Origin: Neobacillus terrae
GTDB taxonomy: Bacteria; Bacillota; Bacilli; Bacillales; Cytobacillaceae
Length of the DNA: 60,638 bases
Assembly: GCF_011393025.1 (NCBI RefSeq)
Contig: NZ_JAAOEO010000024.1
Location: 1-60,638, forward strand
Direction of reading: 5' to 3'
Made by a program: the position numbers and the translations under genes. Each line of letters begins with the position of its first letter. Within the stretch, counting starts at the first letter, position 1. The notes below the pieces were generated by a model. The model did not search any database. It saw only the letters and a program-made list of their open reading frames with translations, and had not been told where the DNA came from. Positions 33,285-42,420 of this stretch are shown here, one piece after another.

Positions 33285-36200
33285 TTAATTGCCTAAACCT
33301 TTTGGAACAGAAACTGTTGTCGAGGATTTATACGTATTTCCTGCTTTGTCAGTAACAAGATAAGTGATCGTATAAACTCTTCCATTTCCTGTACCCTTAC
33401 GCTCGGAACGAAGGCTAAAGTTAACATCATTTGTGCCGTAGTCTGCACCTTGAATATCAGAAGGATCTGCAGAAGCTTCATTTACCTTAATAGATTCAAG
33501 GATTACTGAATCAACACCTGAAAGATTGTCGCCTGAAACCAGTGATGCTTTAATATCAGCCATTTTGTGGTTTGGTACCTTAAGGACTGGTTTATCTACT
33601 GATACTTTCAGAGTTGGAGCTGTTTTATCAATGTTAACTACAAAGGATTTGCTGTTTTCCATATTACCAGCATTATCAAAGCTCTTATACTCAATTGTAT
33701 ATTCTCCATCTGTTGTAAGTTCAATTGGATTTTTGTACTCCTGCCAACCTTGTCCATTAATACTATACAATGTAGTTTGAATATCAGATGTTTCATCCGA
33801 AGCGATAAGGCTGAAAATTACATTTGAGTTATACCAGCCATTATTTCCAGTTGGTGCTTCAGGGTTTAGCTTTTGTACAGTAACAGGGGCTGTTTTATCA
33901 ATTTTCACTTCATATGACTTAACAGCTTCAGCATTCTCTTCTACATCTGTACTGCGGTATTCAATATTGTAAGTACCGTCAGAGGTTAATTTAACAGGTG
34001 AAGTATAATCTGCCCAATCACCGCCATTTATGCGATATTGAGTAGATTGAACTCCTGATTGATTATCAGTTGCTGATAGACTAAAGGAAACATCAGAAGT
34101 GTACCAGCGGTTGCTGCCATTTGCTTCGGCAGGATCTACCTGTATTTGAGTAACTGGTGCTACATCATCCACAATTCTAACTAACTCTTTTGTATCACGG
34201 ACACGAATTCTGTTTCCTTTTGCATACTTTCCAGTCAGTCCTACTGCCTGAAGAGTTTGACCAACCTTCAAATCAGGTACAGGTCCCGTTTGAGTAGCAA
34301 TATATCCATCGGTAAAGACTAGGATGTCTCCAGATCCGTCATTAATTACATAAGAATTCTCATCATATTTTGATACAACCTTTCCTGTTACTTTTACGAG
34401 TAAACCTTGATTTTCTTCATTGTTTGCTGCACCTGTTGTCACTTCCTGAGGCTGAAGAGGTTCAACATGTCCCAGCTTAATAACATCTTTTGCAAAATCG
34501 GTATACTCAAGTTCACGGTTGTTTTCAAAAGTTTTTAGCTGGCCATAAACACGTACTTTGTCCCCTGGCTTTAAAGATCCTTCAGGAACGTCATGGAATG
34601 CCATAATACCGCCTGTTTCATCCTGGAGATAGAAGGCATCATAGAACGTTCCCGCACCAGTTGTAACTGTTCCTTCTACTACCACTGGCTGACCCTCTTT
34701 TCCTTTTCTAGCATCACTCAAGTCTGATACAACTGTGCCGCGGTCTGCAAGCCAGTTCACAGCGTTTAATGCAACTTCGTCATTTCCTTTTTGATTAAAG
34801 GATTCGTCAAGCTGCTTATCATTCATAAAGTTCATACCAGATACAACAATTCGGCCTTTGTCTATGGTTTCTGAAGCAATAGCTGGAATAGATGAACCGC
34901 CACTGTTATTGGAAACATTGTCATATATTTTGTAGCCAGATTTCACACTGCCCTGATAGGTTGTCTCGTTGCCGCTTGCTAAAATAGTAACAGTATCACT
35001 ATCTGTAAGTGCTTCATGACCTACCTTCTCCAAACTTGAGCCGCTGTAGTACTCAATTGTATCTGCCCTGTCTGTAATATAATTGGCTACAGGGTGTAAA
35101 TGAAGACGGACTGCAAATTTGGATTTAAGAGGATCCGACCAGAAGTTTCCTTCCTTCGTATCATCGTTGATTCCATCATTGTTAACCTGGATGGATGATC
35201 CCATTTCCTGAAGTAAGTCATTGTTAATATCTGTGTTGTTGTTGAAGTTACTCTTATCTGTCAGGAATAATGAGCCGCCATTTTTAACAAAGTCGGCAAC
35301 AGCTTTATTTTCATCCGGCGTCAAATCTGTTTGCGGATGGGTCAGAACCAATACTTTAACATCTTTTAAATTTTCAGCAGTAAGTGGGTTTTTATTTTCA
35401 AATACAGTATAACCCTCACGCTGAACCAGTGTTGTAAAACTATTAAAGTTGTTCTTGTAAGTGCCAGGGTCTGTTGATGTGTTTTCATTTTTATGAGCCG
35501 CATCAATCATTACCTTGATTCCGAGAGCTTGTTTGATATTTATATCTTTAGAGAATGTATTGTCTTCAGGATTATCTCCAGTTGGAGAATCCACAACAGC
35601 CAGCAGCTTATGCTGACCAGCAATAGGATTGTTCCAGACAACAGTTGCCTGTGCTACACCTTTAGCTGCTATTTGAGCTATTGTGCTTTGGCCAATTAAG
35701 TTGCTATCCTTTACCTCATCATAATAAAACTTAACATTTAGGTTGGATAATGCAGTTTTACCAAGGTTGCTCACACCGGCTTCAAGCGTAGCAGGGTTTC
35801 CAGAGGTGATAGCATCTCCAGCAACTTCAAGACCGCTTACGCGTACATCGACCGGCTGTTCTTTTGTCCAGATTGGAGAAGAGTAAATACGTTCTCCATC
35901 CTTCTGTGTTACTTTAACAACAAACCACTGCTGTCCGCCAGTTACTGTTACTTGAGGTTTCCATGTAAAGTCCTTGGAATTTGGAGTAAGTGTGTCAACC
36001 ACTTTTGATCCGTTCGTGATCAATTCAACTTTTTCAATTGTGTCGTCTGACTTGTATGAAGAAGGCAGATATTCAAAACCCGGCATTGACTTTGACTCCG
36101 CAACAGGGTCAGAACCTTTGATATCAAAAGTCAGAGACTTACTGTCAACAACTGAACCCATGTACTGCCCATTAGCCAATACATCCAGTTTAAAGTTTGG

Positions 36201-38831
36201 ATCCTCTTCCATGTAAACCCTCATGTTTTCCATCGAGTGCAGCAAGGAAGCCTGTGACAGATCATCAGAAACAATTACTGTTCTGTTTAGTGTTTGTCCC
36301 CATGTACCATCATGGTTATCTTCACCATACGTTGGAGCTACATGCCATCCAAGATCAAGAGCACTGTAGAATTTCTTTTCAGCGTTGGCATAGGCATAGT
36401 TACCAGAACCATTACCTACTTCTAGCATTGTAAAGAGCTTATCCACTCTTTGGTCATATGGCATAAAGTTATTAAAAGCATTCGCCGACATATCAGGATG
36501 GTTGAATTGTGCAGCAATATTATCGTAGGTTAGAACCCAGGCATAATACTGATTTAAATCCTGATACTTACCGCTGTTCATCTTACGGTCAATAAAATTA
36601 TCAGTTCCAAAAACATTGGAATGTCCCCATGTTGTTGAAGTCATTTCAAATGCTGGGAAAACTACATACTCACCATTCTTTGTATATTGTTTGGCAAGGT
36701 CTTTGGTAAGCTGCCAGTTATCGCCACCTTTACGTTCAGGCATGCCATTATGATCAACCGTATCCTTATCGGCAAGGGTTGAATCAATATCATGGGAGTG
36801 GTCAGAAAATGCAAACCAGTCATAGCCATGAGCCTGTCCAGCCTTAAGAGCATCTTCAGGTGTACCTGCTCCATCATGGGAAATATTCGTATGGTTATGC
36901 GTTGTTCCCCGGTAGTGGTTACCGCCTGTAAATGGTTGGGCTACATTAAAGGACCATGAAGTATTCGATGTATTTCCTTTATTGTCTGCCGCTGCTACTT
37001 CCACTTTATGTGCACCGACTTCAAGTGGATTTGCAAGTTCAAGCGTAACCTGTCCATCCACAACCTTCGCGGAAGAAGCCATTTCCTGGCCATCAACCTT
37101 TATCGATAGCTTAGAAGAATCAATTCCACTAGGATCATTAATTTGGAAGCTGATATCCGGTGTAGTAGTTTCAACAATTGAATTATTGACTGGTTGAACA
37201 CCTGTTATTGCAGGTCCTTCTACATCATTTTCCACTGATACAGCATATGGCGCTGCAGCTGTACCCGCTGTTTTAACATCAGATGGATTTTTTGCTTCGA
37301 TATAGTAAGAAAATCCTTCTAATGGCAGAGATGCTGCCGGAAGAATTGCTTTATATACTCCATTGCTGTCTTTTGCCATCGGAAGAGCTGTGTAGTCAGC
37401 TGCATTGTTACCTTTATAGTAAACTGTTACACTATCAGCACCCGATGCATTGGCCGTGAATTGTACGTCGGTTCCTCTATAAGCCTTTGTAATAGGATCA
37501 TGGGCCAAAGATAGAACGAAATATTCATTAACGTCTGTAACACTTCTTGGGAATACCTGATAACCACTTGTATAAGGATTATTATCATCGTATTGTCCAA
37601 CAATACCAGTAACTGTATAATAACTATCCTTCTTAAAGGTACTAGTTAAGTCAATTCCAGTTCCTGACGTAACCCTTACTAGAATAGTTTTCCCTGTATC
37701 GTCTGTTAAGGTAACGTTACCTGTTGAAGTTACAGGTATATTGGTTGCTTTTGCTCTTATTTGAACTAGAGTTCCTTCAAGAGGCTCAGCGGTATTAAAG
37801 TTTCCAAAGACTGCGAGCTTATTAACTACAGTTGGTGAAATATCGCTGCCTTTTCCTGTAACTTCTACAGAAGTAGGAGTAATCTCTGTCAAACCATTAT
37901 ATTGAGCTACCTGTCCAGTGACTTTTACTTTGTCACCAACTTTTACATCCTGGGTGCTGCCGAATATGTTAACTCCGCCAGTGGCATCTTGTATATAAAA
38001 AGACTTGGCTCCTACCACATTATTTGAAACAGTTGCCGTTCCCTCTACAGTTACAGTTTGGCCTAAAAGCTTGGACTGTCCTTCAGAGTCGCTATCTCGT
38101 ATATCCTTTAAGAAAATAACACCTTCTGAAGGAGTTCCCGGAGTTACAAGTTCAGGTTCCACCGGAGCACTAGAGTTCTGTGGATTTGGGTCAGCTACAA
38201 CAAAGTCGTTAGCGTTATCATTCGTATCCCATCCATTTCCTTTTCCTGCCCCTTCACTAGTTGGGTCTGAGCTGTCGTTTGCTTTTCTTTCTACGCTTTT
38301 ATAATTCGAAGGGGCAGGTGCAGGACCACTACCTTCTTTATCACTTGCTGTAGTTCCATAACCTACATAGTCAGTAACATTTGGATCATCTTTTGAAGTT
38401 ATCTTTGTTGCCACTTTTACCAATGCTACTTTTCCAGCAGCACCAGCCAAATCAACGCTACCAGCGACATCTGCAACAGGCAGGTCTTTACCATTTCCGC
38501 TTGTTCCTGCTTTTCCCTGGACTAAATAATATCCATGAGGTTTAATTTCGCCTTTCAATGTTGCAGTACCGGCAACAGTTGTTCCAGCAGCAGAAATATA
38601 CTGTACAGACCATCCTTCAATACTTATTGCTGTATCTGTCGGATTATATAATTCTATGAAGTCATTCTTATAAATCGCACCACTATTACCGCCACCACCA
38701 TAAACTTCACTGATGACAACGTTTCCAAATTGTGCTTTAGCATGGGTTGCTAGGTTTGGTAAAAACGACCCACCAAGCAACAAAGCAGAAAGACCCAGAC
38801 TCCCCCACTTTTTAAAGTGCTTTTTGCCCAT
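33285..38831 (-). CDS. Large secreted multidomain metallohydrolase/nuclease-like protein
   Basis: Exported protein of 1848 residues. In order: signal peptide (1-35, cleavage near THAKA), lamin-tail domain (about 37-150), two OB-fold domains of YhcR type (240-440), Ig-like segments (440-640), and a PHP/CehA-McbA metallohydrolase domain (640-990; THNHTNISHDG, then FSDHSHD). Then come a CARDB-like adhesion domain (994-1090), a GATase/DUF4350-like domain (1103-1365), two more OB folds (1370-1550), two Ig-like repeats with APVT(I/V) linkers (1555-1745) and a final Ig-like domain. There is no LPXTG anchor. Phosphoester or nucleic-acid breakdown outside the cell is likely. ATG at 38831 after GGGGGAG. 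The leader has spaced TACA motifs that could be weak PhoP boxes. Confidence 0.88.
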   Translation of the reverse strand: MGKKHFKKWGSLGLSALLLGGSFLPNLATHAKAQFGNVVISEVYGGGGNSGAIYKNDFIELYNPTDTAISIEGWSVQYISAAGTTVAGTATLKGEIKPHGYYLVQGKAGTSGNGKDLPVADVAGSVDLAGAAGKVALVKVATKITSKDDPNVTDYVGYGTTASDKEGSGPAPAPSNYKSVERKANDSSDPTSEGAGKGNGWDTNDNANDFVVADPNPQNSSAPVEPELVTPGTPSEGVIFLKDIRDSDSEGQSKLLGQTVTVEGTATVSNNVVGAKSFYIQDATGGVNIFGSTQDVKVGDKVKVTGQVAQYNGLTEITPTSVEVTGKGSDISPTVVNKLAVFGNFNTAEPLEGTLVQIRAKATNIPVTSTGNVTLTDDTGKTILVRVTSGTGIDLTSTFKKDSYYTVTGIVGQYDDNNPYTSGYQVFPRSVTDVNEYFVLSLAHDPITKAYRGTDVQFTANASGADSVTVYYKGNNAADYTALPMAKDSNGVYKAILPAASLPLEGFSYYIEAKNPSDVKTAGTAAAPYAVSVENDVEGPAITGVQPVNNSIVETTTPDISFQINDPSGIDSSKLSIKVDGQEMASSAKVVDGQVTLELANPLEVGAHKVEVAAADNKGNTSNTSWSFNVAQPFTGGNHYRGTTHNHTNISHDGAGTPEDALKAGQAHGYDWFAFSDHSHDIDSTLADKDTVDHNGMPERKGGDNWQLTKDLAKQYTKNGEYVVFPAFEMTSTTWGHSNVFGTDNFIDRKMNSGKYQDLNQYYAWVLTYDNIAAQFNHPDMSANAFNNFMPYDQRVDKLFTMLEVGNGSGNYAYANAEKKFYSALDLGWHVAPTYGEDNHDGTWGQTLNRTVIVSDDLSQASLLHSMENMRVYMEEDPNFKLDVLANGQYMGSVVDSKSLTFDIKGSDPVAESKSMPGFEYLPSSYKSDDTIEKVELITNGSKVVDTLTPNSKDFTWKPQVTVTGGQQWFVVKVTQKDGERIYSSPIWTKEQPVDVRVSGLEVAGDAITSGNPATLEAGVSNLGKTALSNLNVKFYYDEVKDSNLIGQSTIAQIAAKGVAQATVVWNNPIAGQHKLLAVVDSPTGDNPEDNTFSKDINIKQALGIKVMIDAAHKNENTSTDPGTYKNNFNSFTTLVQREGYTVFENKNPLTAENLKDVKVLVLTHPQTDLTPDENKAVADFVKNGGSLFLTDKSNFNNNTDINNDLLQEMGSSIQVNNDGINDDTKEGNFWSDPLKSKFAVRLHLHPVANYITDRADTIEYYSGSSLEKVGHEALTDSDTVTILASGNETTYQGSVKSGYKIYDNVSNNSGGSSIPAIASETIDKGRIVVSGMNFMNDKQLDESFNQKGNDEVALNAVNWLADRGTVVSDLSDARKGKEGQPVVVEGTVTTGAGTFYDAFYLQDETGGIMAFHDVPEGSLKPGDKVRVYGQLKTFENNRELEYTDFAKDVIKLGHVEPLQPQEVTTGAANNEENQGLLVKVTGKVVSKYDENSYVINDGSGDILVFTDGYIATQTGPVPDLKVGQTLQAVGLTGKYAKGNRIRVRDTKELVRIVDDVAPVTQIQVDPAEANGSNRWYTSDVSFSLSATDNQSGVQSTQYRINGGDWADYTSPVKLTSDGTYNIEYRSTDVEENAEAVKSYEVKIDKTAPVTVQKLNPEAPTGNNGWYNSNVIFSLIASDETSDIQTTLYSINGQGWQEYKNPIELTTDGEYTIEYKSFDNAGNMENSKSFVVNIDKTAPTLKVSVDKPVLKVPNHKMADIKASLVSGDNLSGVDSVILESIKVNEASADPSDIQGADYGTNDVNFSLRSERKGTGNGRVYTITYLVTDKAGNTYKSSTTVSVPKGLGN

Positions 38832-39036
38832 CAAACTCCCCCTAAAGATATAGTAGTTTTCCTACAGATTAAAACTACCATCTCAATGTAAAGAATGTAT
38901 GAGATTTTTGTATGATTTTCTGTAATAAACTATGGGAATATTAGCCCATTTCTAACAATTTATTACACAAACTTTCTGTGCATCCTTATATAATAGAAAT
39001 TATCTATGATTCTTCCAGAGAGGATGCTAAGTTCTG

Positions 39037-40179
39037 ATGACCCAAAACTATAGAAAAATCGCAGTATTTGTTCTGCTCGCTTGCCTGCTTTTCCCTAGGG
39101 AAGGTTTTGCCCATGCTTTTAGTGCAGCGTTTAATACATTAAATTTGTCGAAGAATACTACTGAAATGATTTACTCCATTGATGCTTTATCGGTGATTGA
39201 AGGGATCGGTGGAGATAAGAATGATGACGGTAAATTAAGTGAGGAAGAATTAAAGGCAAATAAAATCCGATTCCAGGAATGGGTTGAGGATAGTGTTGTT
39301 CTTGAAGTAAACGGTAAGCAGCAAGCAGGTAAAATTACGAGCTTAAAATTAGAAAAGACGAAGGATAAGGATCTTGTTACCCTAACCTTTAAATATCCTG
39401 CCTATACTGTTGGAGACACCGTTAAGCTACTGGATGGAATTTTCTATGAAGGCAGCAGAAACTTTGATACCTATACTGATTTTTTAAAAGTGAATAGCGA
39501 TGGCCAGGTAAGTGAAGCGGTTCTTCAGGGAAAAAACCGGGAATGGACTATGCAGATATCTGAAAACCAACAGGAGCAGCAGCCTGGACAAGCCACAACA
39601 CAAAAAGCAGATACTCCTGCTCCAACAAATAACACAACAGCCTGGAGTTCTTTTTTAGCACTAGGAGCCAAGCATATTCTTACCGGATATGATCATCTAT
39701 TATTCCTGTTTGCCCTCCTTCTGCGCAGGCAAACTTTGAAGCAATACATTACTACCATAACCGCTTTTACAATCGCCCATAGTATAACTCTTACTTTGGC
39801 GGTAGTAGGAATTGCCGATCTGCCTTCAAGAATAGTAGAATCCTTGATTGCTTTTAGTATCTGCTATGTTGCACTTGAAAATATATTCCGAAAGCAAATT
39901 ATGTACCGATGGGCCGTAACCTTCTTTTTTGGATTAATTCACGGACTTGGTTTTGCAACTATACTAAGGGAAATGTCACTCCCAAAATCACATCTAGCCA
40001 TCGCCCTGATCAATTTTAACGTAGGAATTGAACTTATTCAGCTTCTTCTCGTTATCATCATTGTTCCTATTCTTATGAAATTCCAGGGAAGAATGAGTTA
40101 CCGCAAAATCATTAACGGCGGTTCCGTAATAATTTTTCTACTAGGTTTCGTTTGGCTTATCCAAAGACTATTCTTTTAA
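39037..40179 (+). CDS. HupE/UreJ family membrane protein with EF-hand
   Basis: Protein of 380 residues: signal peptide (1-26), an extracytoplasmic domain of about 160 residues, a linker rich in Gln, Thr and Pro, and six or seven transmembrane segments. The outer domain has a canonical EF-hand loop at residues 60-71 (DKNDDGKLSEEE). The membrane domain carries the HupE/UreJ histidines KHILTGYDHLLF, FTIAHS and LIHGLGFA, probably for metal passage. It is divergent from the large secreted hydrolase gene, with about 205 bp between. The transported ion is not known. Confidence 0.85.
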   Translation: MTQNYRKIAVFVLLACLLFPREGFAHAFSAAFNTLNLSKNTTEMIYSIDALSVIEGIGGDKNDDGKLSEEELKANKIRFQEWVEDSVVLEVNGKQQAGKITSLKLEKTKDKDLVTLTFKYPAYTVGDTVKLLDGIFYEGSRNFDTYTDFLKVNSDGQVSEAVLQGKNREWTMQISENQQEQQPGQATTQKADTPAPTNNTTAWSSFLALGAKHILTGYDHLLFLFALLLRRQTLKQYITTITAFTIAHSITLTLAVVGIADLPSRIVESLIAFSICYVALENIFRKQIMYRWAVTFFFGLIHGLGFATILREMSLPKSHLAIALINFNVGIELIQLLLVIIIVPILMKFQGRMSYRKIINGGSVIIFLLGFVWLIQRLFF

Positions 40180-40181
40180 AT

Positions 40182-40217
40182 GACAAAGCAGGACATCCGA
40201 TGCCCTGCTTTTCTTGT
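40182..40217 (+). terminator. terminator of the HupE-like gene
   Basis: AGCAGGaCATC and GATGcCCTGCT pair around CC, followed by TTTCTTGTTT. Confidence 0.82.
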
Positions 40218-40316
40218 TTATATGTGCTGGTTTGGAGCGGAATGATACAGAAAAACCACCTGCGTTGTTAAAACCTTAATCCAGTCCAAATCTGCATGTC
40301 TTTTGACTTCTTTCAT
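40218..40316 (-). pseudogene. N-terminal remnant of an acyltransferase 3 gene
   Basis: A 32-codon frame with its own AGAGGTG site reads MKEVKRHADLDWIKVLTTQV followed by VFLYHSAPNQHI and a stop. The D-L-D-W-I-K-V-L...V-V-F-L-Y-H-S-A pattern is the first transmembrane segment and catalytic-His region of acyltransferase-3 (OatA-like) proteins, which are 350 residues or more. Nothing of the remainder follows, so this is a truncated leftover. Confidence 0.6.
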
Positions 40317-40343
40317 TTAACACCTCTTTATTATTAGACACAT

Positions 40344-40378
40344 AAAAAGGGAGACTCCCATGAGTCCCCTTTTATTGT
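40344..40378 (-). terminator. terminator of the peptide ABC operon
   Basis: AAAAGGGGACTCATGGGAGTCTCCCTTTTT on the minus strand forms a GGGGACTC/GAGTCTCCC stem with a T run, overlapping the last stop codon. Confidence 0.85.
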
Positions 40379-41271
40379 TTCATTTTCGGATCCAATACGT
40401 CCCTCAGGCCGTCACCCATTAAATTGAAGCCTAAAACTGTCAGCATAATCGCAATACCAGGAAAGAACAGCGTCCAAGGTGCCTGAACCAGATACTGCTT
40501 GGAATCAGAAAGCATTTTTCCCCATTCTGGTGTCGGTGCCTGGGCACCAAGACCAAGGAAACCCAATGCGGCTGCTTCAATAATAGCTGTTGCAATGGCC
40601 AGTGTAGCCTGAACAATAACTGGTGTCACACTGTTTGGAAGGATATGATGCAGAAGGATTCTTGTATCCTTCATACCCACCGCCCGGGCAGACATAATAT
40701 ATTCCTCTTGTTTTACACTTAGCACTTTGGAACGGACTAGCCTTCCAAAGTTAGGAATATTAATAACAGCAATGGCAACTAGGGCATTTTGCAGTGAAGG
40801 ACCAAGGATCGCTACAACTGCAATGGCCAGCAGAATGCTTGGAAATGCCAGCATAATATCAAACAATCTCGATATAATCGAATCAGCCCATTTACCGTAA
40901 TACCCTGCTACAATTCCGAGAAGAGTTCCTGCGACAGCAGATGCCAATACTGAAAATAATCCAACCCATAATGAAATCCGTGCTCCGTAAACGATTCTCG
41001 AAAAGATATCTCGTCCAAAATCATCTGTTCCAAACCAATGCTTGCCAGATGGAGCCGTCAATCTCTCCGTAAGCTGCTGTTCTTTAAATCCATAAGGAGC
41101 GATGATCGGCGCAATAATTGCAATGATTATAAAAAAGATTACAATGCCCAATCCCACCAAGGCCAGTCTATTTTTACGAAATGCCTGCCATGCCTCTTTC
41201 CAGGGAGAGACTGTTTCCTCCTGAGGCTTTACCGCGGGGATTTCAGCAGTTCTTTTCGCCAATTCAGCCAC
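40372..41271 (-). CDS. Peptide ABC transporter permease (DppC/AppC type)
   Basis: Inner-membrane subunit of 299 residues with about six transmembrane segments. It has the DppC-type N-terminus (WKEAWQAFRKNRLALVGLGI), the GTDDFGRDIFSR loop and the EAA motif EAAALGFLGLGAQAP region. GTG start with GGAGG upstream. It is the last gene of a five-gene operon ordered ATPase-ATPase-binding protein-permease-permease, the same order as B. subtilis appDFABC. Confidence 0.92.
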   Translation of the reverse strand: MAELAKRTAEIPAVKPQEETVSPWKEAWQAFRKNRLALVGLGIVIFFIIIAIIAPIIAPYGFKEQQLTERLTAPSGKHWFGTDDFGRDIFSRIVYGARISLWVGLFSVLASAVAGTLLGIVAGYYGKWADSIISRLFDIMLAFPSILLAIAVVAILGPSLQNALVAIAVINIPNFGRLVRSKVLSVKQEEYIMSARAVGMKDTRILLHHILPNSVTPVIVQATLAIATAIIEAAALGFLGLGAQAPTPEWGKMLSDSKQYLVQAPWTLFFPGIAIMLTVLGFNLMGDGLRDVLDPKMKQ

Positions 41272-41290
41272 TATTTTTCCCTCCTTGTTT

Positions 41291-42298
41291 TTAGTTAGTG
41301 TATTTAATTCTCGGATCTACAAATGCATATAGAAGGTCAACAATCAGGTTAATCAAAACGAAAATTCCGGCAATGATTAAAATTCCCGACTGAATTACTG
41401 GATAATCACGGTAGCCAATGGCATCGTATAAATACCGGCCAATTCCTGGCCATCCAAATATGGTTTCAGTCAGAATGGCGCCTCCTAAAAGAAGTCCAGT
41501 CTGCAATCCGATTATAGTAAGAACAGGAATTATGGCGTTTTTCAAAGAGTGTTTATAAACTACCCAAAACATTTTAAGACCCTTTGCTCTCGCTGTACGG
41601 ATATAGTCAGACTTCATCACCTCGAGCATTGTGGAGCGGGTCATTCTCGCAATAATGGCCATAGGGATAGTAGCAAGTGCCATGCTTGGAAGAATAAGAT
41701 GTTTAAATACCACCCCGAATTGATCAAACCTTCCGCCCAGCAATGTATCTATCAAATATAAATTAGTTATCGCTGTTACTGGGTCTCGGACATCTTCCCT
41801 TCCTGTTGTTGGAAGCCAGCCAAGTTCAATGGAAAAGACCCACTGCCCCATTAAGCCCAGCCAGAAGATTGGAAGCGAAACCCCCACAAGAGCCAGGATC
41901 ATTGCTGCATAATCAAACCAGGAATTAGAAAACCAGGCACTTATAATGCCTGCATTTACACCAATAATGACTGCAATAATCATAGCAAACACTGTTAGTT
42001 CAAGCGTTGCGGCAAGGTAGGGCCAAATTTCCTCATTGATTGGCCCTCTTGTTCTCATTGATATTCCCAAATCTCCATGAAGCAGAGCCTTCAGGTAATC
42101 AAAATACTGTATGTACCACGGATTATTTAATCCCAGTTCTCTTGTCAGTGTGGCAATGGCCTCTTTTGTTGCCCTTTGTCCAAGTATAACCTGGGCGGGA
42201 TTTCCCGGTATGGCATGAATAATGGCAAAAACAACAAGGGTCATTCCGATTAAAACCGGTACAAGTGAAAAAATACGTTTCACTGTGTAATTAAGCAA
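41291..42298 (-). CDS. Peptide ABC transporter permease (DppB/AppB type)
   Basis: Inner-membrane subunit of 335 residues. The N-terminal helix is followed by the large loop HAIPGNPAQVILGQRA, and the EAA-type motif ARAKGLKMFWVVYKHSLKNA contacts the ATPases. The TTG at 42298 is preferred, directly after GAGGTGAGG; the frame is open to 42316. A hairpin terminator at 42387-42410 separates it from the binding-protein gene. Confidence 0.92.
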   Translation of the reverse strand: MLNYTVKRIFSLVPVLIGMTLVVFAIIHAIPGNPAQVILGQRATKEAIATLTRELGLNNPWYIQYFDYLKALLHGDLGISMRTRGPINEEIWPYLAATLELTVFAMIIAVIIGVNAGIISAWFSNSWFDYAAMILALVGVSLPIFWLGLMGQWVFSIELGWLPTTGREDVRDPVTAITNLYLIDTLLGGRFDQFGVVFKHLILPSMALATIPMAIIARMTRSTMLEVMKSDYIRTARAKGLKMFWVVYKHSLKNAIIPVLTIIGLQTGLLLGGAILTETIFGWPGIGRYLYDAIGYRDYPVIQSGILIIAGIFVLINLIVDLLYAFVDPRIKYTN

Positions 42299-42386
42299 AC
42301 CCCTCACCTCTTTCAAAAGTTTAAGCGCTCGTTTTAGGTGCCGGAACTAGAGCTATCTTTTCTAATCTTTAAAAGCTAAGAGTAAC

Positions 42387-42412
42387 AAAAGGGGAGACAG
42401 AGCTCCCCTTCC
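42387..42412 (-). terminator. intra-operon attenuating terminator
   Basis: On the minus strand AAGGGGAGCTCTGTCTCCCCTTTTG forms a GGGGAG/CTCCCC hairpin with a short T run. It lies 8 bp after the binding-protein stop and probably lowers permease expression relative to the binding protein. Confidence 0.65.
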
Positions 42413-42420
42413 GGCAGAAA

